A stretch of 64,000 bases of DNA from Isoetes taiwanensis (Eukaryota; Streptophyta; Lycopodiopsida; Isoetales; Isoetaceae): the NCBI GenBank assembly GCA_021234155.1, contig JAJEKV010000104.1:3087985-3151984 (forward strand). Reading direction: 5' to 3'. Positions 42,050 through 51,827 of the stretch are shown piece after piece; the first letter of the stretch is position 1; each line of letters starts with the position of its first letter. Below the pieces are notes generated by a model that was given only the letters and a program-made list of their open reading frames with translations, made no database searches and was not told the origin of the DNA. The position numbers were made by a program, and so were the translations under genes.

Positions 42050-43920
42050 TAGGAATAATGGTTAAGGGGCGGACGCCCGGTGCCGGCGTGAAACCAAACC
42101 AACCCAATTTGATGGCTGGACCGGAGGATTAAGAGCCCGAAAAATTTCTTCCCCGCTTGTTGATCCATCCGAGGTTGATTGGCGTGAGCTGGTTGATAGC
42201 GTGATTGCCGAGGCGCCAGGTGGCTTCCCGGGCGAACCGGACGCCGGCCTTGTTTGCCATTAGCAATCCGAGTTGGTAAGCCGCGAGGCGGACCGATGTG
42301 GTCTGATTGGTGCCGTGAAGCCGCACCTGAACTTGGGGAGTTGAGGACACGCCGGTGGTGGTATGACCCCATTCTTGACAAAGGATAACACCGAAGCTTT
42401 GGAAGGATCAAAAAGGAGAACGCGTGTTGGGTCCCCCGTTGCTCCCCGCTCTTGATAGAGTTGATTGGGTTGCTTCCGCAGTGGTGGTCTGCTGATATGG
42501 CGATTGGTGCCGAGGTGTTGTTTGCACTTGATAAACCATCTTGTTGCGGAAAGGTGTAGGATGAGTGCGAAAGTGCATTCTTCCGCGGGCATGATTGCAC
42601 ATGTTGCAGCGTTTACAATGAGGCGGGCCATTGGTGGAGTTGCACTCATTCGCCAAGTGGCCTTGATATTTGCGATATGGCACCGATCCGGATCGCTGCC
42701 GCGGATTGGCGTGTTGAGGTTGAACAGCAGCCCGGGGAACCATGACGGGTGGAATGAAAGGGAGCTCCCAAGAGCCACGCCACCGGGAGGAAACATTGAC
42801 CGAGTGATTGACAAGATCGATAGCCTGCTCCAAAGTCTTGGCCAGTATTCATCATGAGTCCGATAGCTGGAGGAAGTCCTTGGAGAAACCGACCAAGATC
42901 CGGCTCTGTGGGGTACTCCTTGAGTTTGCTAAGCGTAATGTGAAGACGGTGCAAAATCCCGGCGCTGCGGGGCTCTTGTTGAAGGTCATTGAGTTGCTTG
43001 AGATGAAGTTGATCATCATCCGTGGGTCCCATAGTGAGAAAAGAAAAGCAGTTTTCATTTCGACCAATCTTGTTTCCAAAGTGACTTTTGTTGGACATGA
43101 GCCATTGATGAGGGGAGCCACGCAATGTGGTGGAAAAAGATGTGGAATTTCAGTTGAGGTTGCGCATGACCATTCAGACAGCCGAGCCTCAAATTCTTCC
43201 ATGTGGGCCCCGAGCACTTTGTCTAAAGGTTTGCCTTTCGTGTTGCCAAAGGTGGGATAAGTCGCCTTAAGGGTCCGAAAGGTAGAGGTAAAAGTGCCGG
43301 GCTGGACCGAACATGATAGTGAGGATATTGAGGTGGAGTTGGAGGGGTATGGTGGCCGAAAGACCCTCACGGAAGGGGTGGCTGAGGTGGGGGTACTGGA
43401 GGTGCCTGATCATTGGGTTTGAGGTCTGTAAGATTGTAAACAGGAAGAGCGGTGGGAAAGGTAGGGAAGGGAAATTCCTGGGGAGGAGCAAAAGAGACAT
43501 GTGGATATCCCTGTCCACCCGTAGGAGATGATGGTTGTGAAGGCAGAGGCGTATGGCCAGAAGAGTGATGGATGAAGGCATGTTCCGGTATGAAAATAAG
43601 GTTGAGCAAAGGGGAGCCGGATAGGGCTCTTGATAGTGATGAGGAGACTGAGGCTGTGAGCAATGTTTGCACGCTTGAGGCGGAGAATTTGGACGAGACA
43701 TGACACGAGGGGTGGGTGGCGCCGACTGAGCCCTAGACCGAATGTGGCCTCCCTCAATGTCATAAGCAGATCCATACATGTCACGAAACAGCCTTCCTCG
43801 CCGATGATGGCGCCCAATCGAGACGCCGCGTCTGGGAAAGAAGTTCTTCTCGCGTGAAGTTTCGCATGCATGGCGCTTACGAAAGAAGAGAAAAAAACGA
43901 ATCGAACCCGGCCGGCGCAT
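42050..43920 (-). pseudogene. Gag of the 33-44 kb Ty3 element
   Basis: Minus strand, frame-hopping. 42850-43370 has RTLKATYPTFGNTKGKPLDK and VLGAHMEEFEARLSEWSCAT; 42646-43125 has QLHLKQLNDLQQEPRSAGIL and EPDLGRFLQGLPPAI, a gag helix pattern. 42540-42680 has a Cys/His-rich segment, YQGHLANECNSTNGPPHCKR then CNMCNH, that fits a variant zinc knuckle. N-terminal Pro/His-rich sequence fills 43270-43900. The reading frame changes several times. Confidence 0.65.
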
Positions 43921-43924
43921 GCGG

Positions 43925-44511
43925 TGTTTGGGGTCGGGTTCGAACTCCTCGCGAAGACAGCCCTCTGTGAGGACCCTTGGATCTAACAGAGAATTCGGGA
44001 CTATGTCATGGGGATTTGCAAGAAAAGAACAAGAAGAAGAAAACAACGAAAAAGAACAATGAGAGGGAAATGATATGCTTCCTTGATATCAATGATGAAC
44101 ATACATGAGCTCTCGCAAATTGAGAGAAGACCTAAAAGAGACAAGACTCAAAACTCATCTAGCCATCATATGCTAGCTCTACTCATATATATAGTACAAT
44201 GGCCTCGCCCAATATATAGACACTCGGTTCGATCTCGGTGCCGACTCACGAAGGAGGCCCGATTTGCGTGAATGTTGGCGGTGCCTCTTGAAATGCCTAG
44301 AATCACGCTGACGCTGACACGGGCGGTGACGGGTCATCACTTGTCTGAGCGGCGCCTCTTGTTGACGGACGCAGGCTTTGACTGCGTGGTCTGCTGCTTG
44401 GTCTTCTGCTGAGCCTTTGATGGCTGACCCATGCCTGTCTGTGGATCCTTGAGCTTGACCTGCTCCGTCGTATGCATGAATAGTCCTGAACCAGGAGGCA
44501 CAGGACTAACA
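43925..44511 (-). repeat. 5' LTR of the 33-44 kb Ty3 element (587 bp)
   Basis: Pairs with 33414-34005. The adjacent internal sequence (minus strand CCGCATGCGCCGG, GGTTCGATTCG) is the expected PBS place but is not a clean complement of any common plant tRNA 3' end, in contrast to the Met PBS of the two chromoviruses. Confidence 0.92.
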
Positions 44512-44516
44512 TCTGT

Positions 44517-45125
44517 ACCGTTGTGTTCACTTCTGTGTTCATTTCATTGTACAGTTGTGTTCACTTCTGTGTTCACTTCAACAACAGCCTCACCTGGGTC
44601 TATCGATAATTTGAACCTCCTCATGTTATGGAATGCTTCTACGAAATCTCTCTCTAACATAATCATCTATTCTCCTTATGAATACATTTTAACACTTCGA
44701 TCAGCCACCGTGCAGCCAATGCCTTGTTTCTGTTTTTTATCGTCTCTGCATCTCAGATACATATGATAGACAAATAAACACCCTAAAGCCCTCAAAATCA
44801 GTTTTTTAACCACAAAATACATTTCCTTTTCTAAAAATTTAATTAAAAGTGCATATCTTGCAGAGTTTTGTTGTTTTGCTCTGCTGCGCTGTTACAACGT
44901 ACATATAGAATAAGCTAGATTTTCTATTTCTGCCTTTGAAACAAAAGCTACCTAATGACCTGTAGTCTACTCACCTACAAAGTTGTTACCCATGATATAA
45001 GGTTATCAGTCCCATTGAATTCACCTTACAACTGCTTCATGTGCACCTTTATGGAACGTGATGACTAAAGTCAGTTGTAAGCATTGTCTCTTGATAAATT
45101 CTTCTCTTAGAGTTCGTGTCTTTCG
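44517..45125 (+). repeat. Dispersed repeat flanking the H3 module, left side
   Basis: Reverse complement of parts of 49520-50000 and 51424-51840: shared text includes tgaatacattttaacacttc, ccttttctaaaaatttaatt, gttgttttgctctgctgcgc and tcagttgtaagcattgtctc. The first 70 bases repeat gtgttcacttctgtgttcac and are the target region of the Ty3 insertion. No coding potential. Confidence 0.8.
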
Positions 45126-45196
45126 CCATACAATGGAAGCGGAAGACCACTAACCCGACGCGCTTGGGGCCCCAATATAAAACTAGACTCCAAGCG

Positions 45197-45630
45197 ATGG
45201 GTGGGGTCGCAAAGCAAAAGGGGGACACTTGCCGGGAGACTTTAGTCGAGCGGGCCCGGCATCCAGCCACAGGAGGCAAGACCCTTCCCCTGGTACCTCC
45301 ATCTCGTCCGAGGAAGCCTCACAGGTTCATATCGGGGACAGTGGCCTTGCGGGAAATCAGGAAGTATCAGAAGACGACGGAGCTCCTCTTGCAGAAGTTA
45401 CCTTTCCAGTGGCTCGTTCGAGAGATTGCTCAACAATTTAAGACAGACCTCAGGTTCCAGACCCATGCTATTCTTGCTTTGCAGGAAGCTGCTGAGGATT
45501 ACCTCCTCGCCCTCTTTGGCGACGCCAACGTAACCTTTGTGCAATACATGCTAAGTGCGTCACTATTATGCCAAAGGACTTGGCCTTAGCACGTAGGATT
45601 CGCGTCATAACTAGATCCCCCATTTTGTAA
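45197..45630 (+). pseudogene. Divergent histone H3-family (CenH3-like?) copy 1, frameshifted
   Basis: From an ATG at 45197 the frame reads [20 protein letters not shown], a ~45-residue tail with no ARTKQTARKS or K27/K36 motif. Then comes the histone fold: [65 protein letters not shown]. Five extra bases (GTAAC, 45530-45534) shift the frame. Without them the C-terminus is read in the alternative frame as [20 protein letters not shown] followed by [11 protein letters not shown] and TAA at 45628-45630. Absent tail marks plus 'AAEDYL-x-LFxDAN' suggest a centromeric or other H3 variant, but loop 1 has canonical length. R-P-G has become I-S-G in this copy. Whether it is expressed cannot be told. 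Confidence 0.8.
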
Positions 45631-45894
45631 TATCATTGTATCTTGTTATACCTAAGTTTTGGATTAATACAATGTTACTTGCTATTAGCTATGTGTTTCA
45701 GTGTCTGTCTCTGTAATGCAAACAACATAAAGCTCAAAAAAAAAAAAGCTAAAAATAATCCTATATTATAAAGTTTTATTGTAAGTGTTGGACCCAGCCC
45801 TAGATCCAACGGCTCAGATCTAGAGCTGTAGATCAACGGTCGTGGCAGGAAAAAAAAAGGGACGCTTCCTTCTTCGCCTATGATCACGCCCTAA

Positions 45895-46110
45895 ATTGGA
45901 GGACACAGGTCTTTCGGTATGGCGATGGCTCGGTTGGCGTATTTATGGGGAACTCTGTTGCCAACAATGTTCCATTGCAAATCTGACATCTCTAAAAAAG
46001 CTCACTTTCTCCAATAACGAGTTCACAGGCTCGATTCCGGCATGGATTGGGTGTGTATCTAAGCTTCAAAATACTCAGGGCTGGATTATAATTTCTTAAG
46101 GGTTCAATTC
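45895..46110 (+). pseudogene. Leucine-rich-repeat protein fragment, copy 1
   Basis: One frame reads IANLTSLKKLTFSNNEFTGS, IPAWIGCVSKLQN, the plant extracellular LRR pattern 'L-x-x-L-x-x-L-x-x-N-x-F-x-G-x-I-P' of receptor kinases and receptor-like proteins. It then runs into TQGWIIIS and a stop. About one and a half repeats remain, no signal peptide or kinase. The same piece, with C-I in place of C-V, is at 56834-57037 in the inverted copy. Confidence 0.7.
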
Positions 46111-47236
46111 TAACAGGGATTGTAGAGCATGTCATTGGCTTGCATGGCAAAGATAGCATGGAGTCAGCACAAACGAGTTGTTCGCATCTACTTATAAGGA
46201 GCAGATCTGCGTGGAATAAATCCAAATGATGATTATAGACTTACGAGCTTGTACAACAAAGGTAAGATATGAATGAGCTGCTCCCTCCCCATTTTGTTTA
46301 ATGAAATTAACACTATCTATAAAGACTTGGTAATCATTGTGACATGGTATGACATAGACATGGTATAGCCTTGGATGCTCGAGGACGAGAGCATAGTTCT
46401 AGTGGGAGACACCAGAATCGACTCATGGTAGACCGCCGAGTATTCGATCCTTGAATGTGCATGTGGAGCGTTCCCCGACACCAAAGATAAATGGTAGAAG
46501 TTTACTACTCATAAACGCCTAGACGGTTTTGCCCAGTTGGCTAAGGGCATGTCCTAAGTAGGAACGCTTCTGAAGAAGCACTAAGGTAGGCGCCATGTCA
46601 TGACCGGCCGGGTCCTACATGGCCCCAGAATAATTTGCTTACATGTTTCTTACCAATAACTTAGGGCATTCGTGAGTATGTCCCTTGGAATAATAATATG
46701 GGGTAGCTCCAATCGCGGAGAGTTGTTACAAGAGAGATAAGGGGTGACCAAGAAACATTGTATCGCGATCATTTTAGATCTTGCTATCTAGTGAGTGAGC
46801 TTCTAGTGAGTGAGCTTCTAGTGACGTATTGTTTAGATATGGCGGGATGCATCTCGTAAACGATGCTATGGTGCATATGGTTGATTCCGTGTGTGTGTTC
46901 TTGCAAAAACCGGTTATTGCTTGATGAATACTCTACTGGATATGATTTATGCATGTTACTAACAAATCTTATGAAAAAAGAAAGAGTTCTCTCAAAATGC
47001 CATTGTGTTAGAAAACACAACAAGGTTCAAAACATACCACTTTATATTATGTAGAAACAACAAAATATTGTGTCATAAATTTACTTCCACTGTAAATTCA
47101 TGTATGATTGAAAATGATATATGACACTATTGCACAAATGTAAGAAAAATATTTCCAGTTGGTTATATATGAACCTGAATAATCCAAGACAAAATGATGT
47201 CAGACAAAACATTAAAAAGTTGAAACAGTGGTATTT

Positions 47237-47799
47237 CCGGTGCATACATGTGCAAACAGAGGCAGATCGCCATAGCTTGAGGCAATATCTTGACGCTTGC
47301 TTCATCAGCAAGCTTTGGGATGCCAATATTTCCTTGAACAGTCAAGACAAAGACACTACCGCCACATAAATCCCACATTGGACGAGGCCCACAATGCTAC
47401 CCGCACCCACTTGCCCATGAAAAGACGCAGACTCATTGCCTCAATTGCATGCGGGGGCACATCATCTTCGGTTGAGACAGGCGGATGGATTGGTGAGCCA
47501 CGTCGGGACATGCTTTCATTAATCTTTGCCAAATGGGAGTCTTTGAGGATGAATCTCATACCCTTCAAAGTTGCCCAAAGCATATGATCAAATCCGGACG
47601 CTTATCTTTGAGTTGGTCGGGGCGGCCAGCCAGCCTACATGTGACATTGAGCCGCGGCATCCGATACGGATGCTAGGATTATACCTTCGGAGGTCATGGA
47701 CATGCGAGATCAGCTATGTCCTCTCCGCACGACTTGACATGTACATACACATTTATTTCATGATGATGTATACTTATGCGGTTTGACAAATTCTTATTA
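47237..47799. other. Unassigned spacer; possible LINE 3' part
   Basis: No gene recognised. GC-richer than its surroundings from 47250 to 47720. It precedes the TTCTA-tailed LINE 3' end at 47800 on the same strand and may be upstream sequence of that LINE, but no RT motif is readable. Confidence 0.35.
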
Positions 47800-47937
47800 T
47801 CGCCACGGTTTTTCCTCGAAAACCCTTGGGGCGGGGTTTTTAACCCTGGACAAGAATAAGTTTGTTTGCGCTCCTTCTGGGTCCCATAGGCCGATTGGTC
47901 TCAGTGGACGATAAAAAAACTATTCTATTCTATAATA
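47800..47937 (+). mobile_element. LINE 3'-end fragment with TTCTA tail, third copy
   Basis: ccacggtttttcctcgaaaa, cccttggggcggggttttta, ctgggtcccataggccgatt, ggtctcagtggacgataaaa, then CTATTCTATTCTATAATA. It matches the 3' ends at 24243-24435 and 27319-27566 with more divergence and a tail of only about three units. Confidence 0.8.
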
Positions 47938-48495
47938 CTAGCAAAGGCAATAGATAAGGCGAACAAGAAGAGGAAGACAGAGCTGCTAAGAATTGCCATA
48001 GCTAAGGCGCTAAGCTAATGCAAGTGGTGAAGAATGTGTAGTGTGGAGGCCTTTTTATAAAAGCCACCCTTTCGCTAACCTCTCATGCGATCGCATGCCT
48101 CTCATGCGATCGCCTTCTCATGCCGAAGTTCCTGTGCAAATGGGGGCGATCTTTCTTTTACATGCACTCAACCATCTGTCCACAACTGCGCCAGAAGTTG
48201 TGGATCATTTAAGGGCCAGAAGCAGATTGATTGATGTAGATTGATAACGCAACATGTTAAATTTTCAGTCGTAGATATGGAATCAATCAAGCTCCCTTCT
48301 TCAGCCTCTGCCACGTTTGTGTTCAGATGATAGGAGAAGGCAGAGGCAGAGGACAAATGTACTTTTTGAAGGTGGATTGAAAGTTCCTACTCTCAGAAAA
48401 CTGGAGTCAAGTGGTTACTGCGATGGAGATAAATCTTCACAAATGTTCCATTTATTACATAAACCTTGTTATGCTTGGCTATGGAGAAGCGCCAA
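47938..48495. other. Spacer with a palindrome and a possible unidentified exon
   Basis: Contains the palindrome at 48084-48113. From 48317 one frame reads TNVLFEGGLKVPTLRKLESS, GYCDGDKSSQMFHLLHKPCY, AWLWRS after a possible acceptor upstream (aaattttcag at 48269). I do not recognise the product; it might be another captured exon or chance. Confidence 0.3.
48084..48113. repeat. Perfect 14-bp palindrome with duplicated half
   Basis: CATGCGATCGCATG at 48084-48097. CTCATGCGATCGC appears again at 48101-48113. Short, GC-rich island in AT-rich DNA just downstream of a tttttataaaag stretch. Confidence 0.9.
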
Positions 48496-48842
48496 TGTCA
48501 TGACCTGGCTGGGTCCTACATAGCCAGCAGAATAATTGCTTACATGTTTCTTACCAATAACTTAGGGCATTCAGGAGTATTCAGGAGCATTCAGGAGAGC
48601 TGTTACAATAGAGATAAAGGGTGACCAAGAAACATTGTATGCCATCATTTTTGTTTGCTTTGGTTAGTGAGCTCACTCTTTTAGTTTCCTTGTTTGTTAT
48701 CTCAGTTCATTACTGATAGCGATTTTCAAGTGAGAGATCTTGCTATCTAGTGAGCGAAATTATGTTGGCTGCCAAGCACTTGGGTGATTCTTGAGGTGAG
48801 GACCACAATAAGATTCTTGATCGAGCTTCTTGAAGGTCACAT
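48496..48842 (+). repeat. LTR-like segment (TGTCATGACC ... GGTCACA)
   Basis: Starts TGTCATGACCTGGC, ends GGTCACA. A diverged copy forms part of the H3 module (46586 onward on plus; around 56215-56345 and 60720-60780 in reverse). Shared text: ttgcttacatgtttcttacc, aataacttagggcattc, ggggtgaccaagaaacattg, gatcttgctatctagtgagt. TG...CA ends and dispersed copies suggest a solo LTR, but no target duplication was found. Confidence 0.45.
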
Positions 48843-49519
48843 TAAATATTGGTTGCAGGATATATAGGATATCCATATCTTGTGCACTAAGCTAAATAAA
48901 TCATCTTTTATGCTGTTACATCTTGCTACATGGCACTGCTAGGAAAAACCAAGTATATAGATCATATCAATTTAGTAGTAGTAAAAGTTCTTGCCTTTTA
49001 TCATTGTTTTTCGTGACCATGCAGTTGAACCAATAGAAGCTTTGTTCTAAGCCATTGCTTGATGGTTCTAATTATGAGTTCTTGATGGCTTTTTGAAGTA
49101 TATCTAGATCTAGTCCCTTTTATTATCTCAATGTGAGATAAATGCTTACATCAATAGGATTATTACGAGAGTTTGATCAGATATGCTGCAGGGATGCAGA
49201 CATCCAATCCAGTCTTGTATGTCAAAAATTAGTAAACTTAGAGAGAGATGCGTTTGCGCTTGCTTGAATTGAAATATGTGCAGAGTCAGGTATTGGAAAA
49301 GATAAAGTTTAAATCTTAAAGCACTTGTAGATGCACATTCCAGGATAAGCTCTCATTGATGCTTGAGAATTTTTGGAAACTTCTGACACACTACCTAGCA
49401 AAGGAACAATCAGACTTGGGTCAATCTGTGAGCAAGAGGTAAAGCATGTCCCAAGGTTACAAGCTTTCTTCAATTCCACCGCCTTGTCGGTTTCGGACAT
49501 GCAATAAAACCGTCGTAAG
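48843..49519. other. No gene seen
   Basis: AT-rich unique-looking DNA between the LTR-like segment and the duplicated mosaic. No ORF with motif support on either strand. Confidence 0.35.
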
Positions 49520-49560
49520 GACCGATAAGTGAAGCAATATTGAATAGCTTTTGTCTCAAG

Positions 49561-49760
49561 GCAGAAATAGACAATCTAGCTTGTTCTGTCCGTGCAAAAC
49601 AACAGAACTCGGCAAGATGTGCACTTTTAACTGCTTTTAAAAAAGGAAATGTATTTTGTGGCAGAAATAGACAATCTAGCTTATTCTGTCCGTGCAAAAC
49701 AACAGAACTCGGCAAGATGTGCACTTTTAACTGCTTTTAAAAAAGGAAATGTATTTTGTG
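49561..49760. repeat. Two exact-length 100-bp tandem units
   Basis: gcagaaatagacaatctagc starts at 49561 and 49661. Each unit continues with gtccgtgcaaaacaacagaa, ctcggcaagatgtgcacttt and ends gtattttgtg. The units differ at about one base, indicating a recent duplication. A single, more diverged unit is at 51586-51706, and in reverse at 44810-44935. Confidence 0.95.
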
Positions 49761-50381
49761 GTTCAAAAACAGATTTTGAGGGCTTTATTTGTCTAGCATG
49801 TGTATCCGAGATGCAGGGCGATAAAAAAAATAAAACAAGGCATTGGTCGCACCGGGCTGATCAAAGTATTAAAATGTATTCATAAGGAGAATAGATGATC
49901 ATATTAGAGACAAGGTTTCGTAGAAGCATTCCATAAAATGAGGAGATTCAAATTATCGACAGATCCAGGTGAGGCTTTTGTTGAAGTTTTACCGAGACCG
50001 CTGCGATGGGGACTTCCAAGTAATAGTCGGGACTTCTTTATCAGTGAACACAACCGCACAATGAGATTGTATTGTACATGTCTACACTATCAACTAGTGT
50101 ATCTCTAGGATGGTTCTTCAAGAGCCGGGGTATTATTGGAGCCCCGATTACATCATCCATAGAACCACATTAGAGTAAAAGGGCTGATATTTTGTGGAGT
50201 ACAACATTAGCATCAGCTGAATAAAAGGGCTGATATTTTGTCGAGGAAACTTGTGCACCCTTGGAAAGTGGGGCAACCTGAGATGCTAGGTAGGTGGTTA
50301 CTTTATCAAGTTTAACGAGCACAAAGTAAATTCTTACCCAATTTTGCAGGTTAATCCAGATAAAATGCGGATCTGATGGAG

Positions 50382-51418
50382 GAGACATGAGATGAGAAAT
50401 GGCCGATAACATGTCTCAGTTAACTAGGCTCTTAGTTATAATATGGTTTCTCATCATCGAGATATCAAGCTATACACAAGTTTTCTATCATTGATTATGT
50501 GTTTGGAAATACTTGCAGACAAAACATTTAATGCATTAAAATTCAGGAGAGTATACATCAGCCATACAGAGAAGCATGGCAACGACCATGCCTGCAACAT
50601 ATAAACGAGTAAATATTTGGATTCAGAAACAATGTCAGTACCCTAGAAAATAAGATTCTGCAACTAATCACAGCATTTCTGCCAACCAAAACAATTCCTT
50701 TGTGGAGGATACATAAGATGAAAAATGGCTGATAACGTGTCTCAGTTAACTAGGTAGTTATCATATAGTTTCTCATCTCATCGTTAACATATCAAAATAT
50801 ATCCATGCTTGCTCTATGATTGATGATGCATTTGTGAATACTTGCACACAAAATATGTAATGCATTTGAGAATACTTGCAATAAAAATGTTTAATGCTCG
50901 GGACGATACCTCAGCCATTTAACCATGCATAGACAAACATGGGGGCATCTACATATAGCTGCAACACATAAACCAGTGAAATTCAGAAACAATGTCAGTA
51001 CCCTGTAGAAAATAAGATCTTGCAACTAACCACATAGCATTTCTTTGTGCCAAAACATAATTTTCTCCCTCTATAAAGAGAAGGCATCCCAAAAAATGGC
51101 ATATGCCGCTAATTGTGAAGAGCACACGGTATTCTTTAGTAAAAGGCGAAAGAATAGTTCGCTCTGTGCTCATCACATGGCTTGACATGGCTTGCTGAAT
51201 CTTTAGCCTGATGCACATTCTATATATTCAAAATGTTTGTCCTGTTTAAGCAATTGGCCTGTGGGATATTACCAGCAAAGTGCATCCAGGCTCTGGGTAA
51301 ATTTACCTGTCACAGTCAGTGTTTTGGTATTTTGGCCGAAGCCTCAAGATCGGTCTATGAGTGCAGGGCTCTGGCGAAGGAAAAAAAAAACCTACAATCA
51401 TCGCAGGCTTCATATCGC
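50382..51418 (+). repeat. ~1-kb direct duplication, copy 1
   Basis: Paired with 51828-52838. Shared segments: ggagacatgagatga, gatatcaagctatacacaag, atcagccatacagagaagca, ttgcaactaaccacatagca, gggatattaccagcaaagtg, caatcatcgcaggcttcata. It contains an internal half-repeat: 50500-50760 and 50830-51030 both run from 'aatacttgcagac' to 'aatgtcagtaccct'. No coding function. Confidence 0.9.
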
Positions 51419-51423
51419 ATCGC

Positions 51424-51827
51424 GAAAGACACGAACTCTAAGAGAAGAATTTATCAGGAGACAATGCTTACAACTGACTAAGCAGTTGTAAGGTGAATTC
51501 AACGGGACTGATAACCTTATATCATGGGTAACAACTTTGTAGGTGAGTAGACTACGGGTCATTAGGTAGCTTTTGTCTCAAAGGCAGAAATAGAAAATCT
51601 AGCTTATTCTATACGTACGTTGTAATAGCGCAGCAGAGCAAAACAACAAAACTCTGCAAGATATGCACTTTTAATTAAATTTTCAGAAAAGGAAATGTAT
51701 TTTGTGGTTAAAAAACTGATTTTGAGGGCTTTAGCTATCATATGTATCTGAGATGCAGAGGCAATAAAAAACAGAAACAAGGCATTGGCTGCACGCTGGC
51801 TGATCAAAGTGTTAAAATGTATTCATA
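51424..51827 (-). repeat. Inverted copy of the 44517-45125 flank
   Basis: Begins cgaaagacacgaactctaag, the complement of the sequence immediately left of the H3 module at 45125, and continues to ttcagaaaaggaaatgtatt. It lacks the H3 module, so it represents the site without the module, in opposite orientation. Confidence 0.85.

Larger units (their letters stand above)
33414..44511 (-). mobile_element. Complete-length Ty3/gypsy element with extra 3' coding region (11.1 kb)
   Basis: LTRs at 33414-34005 and 43925-44511 (plus-strand TGTTTGGGG ... GACTAACA; minus-strand TGTTAGTC ... CCCCAAACA) with target duplication TCTGT at 33409-33413 and 44512-44516. Minus-strand order is gag with Cys/His motif, protease, RT, RNase H, integrase, then a ~3.3-kb coding-like region. 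There is no chromodomain. Order PR-RT-RH-IN places it in Ty3. The extra 3' region and RNase H style recall the Tat/Athila branch, which is inference. Every domain is recognisable, but single-base indels break every frame. Confidence 0.93.
45126..47236 (+). repeat. H3/LRR module, copy 1 (inverted partner at 55705-57827)
   Basis: A ~2.1-kb segment whose reverse complement recurs at 55705-57827. It contains the histone-H3-like pseudogene, the LRR piece, a 'tgtcatgacc' LTR-like segment and the AT-rich end with cattttgtcttggattattc in the partner. Differences are substitutions and small indels. Confidence 0.9.

Noticed and set aside
43880-43925. tRNA gene suggested by GGTTCGATTC
   Set aside because: No acceptor, D or anticodon arm can be folded around it; only a T-arm-like decamer beside an LTR.
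45229-45441. Second ORF overlapping the H3 copy (70 residues, also 57511-57723)
   Set aside because: It is the shifted frame of the histone coding sequence, and both copies conserve it only because the DNA is duplicated.
48496-48842. Complete solo LTR
   Set aside because: TG...CA ends and dispersed copies exist, but no target duplication and no partner LTR or PBS; kept only as an LTR-like repeat at low confidence.
49540-49800. CRISPR-like array
   Set aside because: Two 100-bp units without spacers in a eukaryotic repeat region; a plain tandem duplication.
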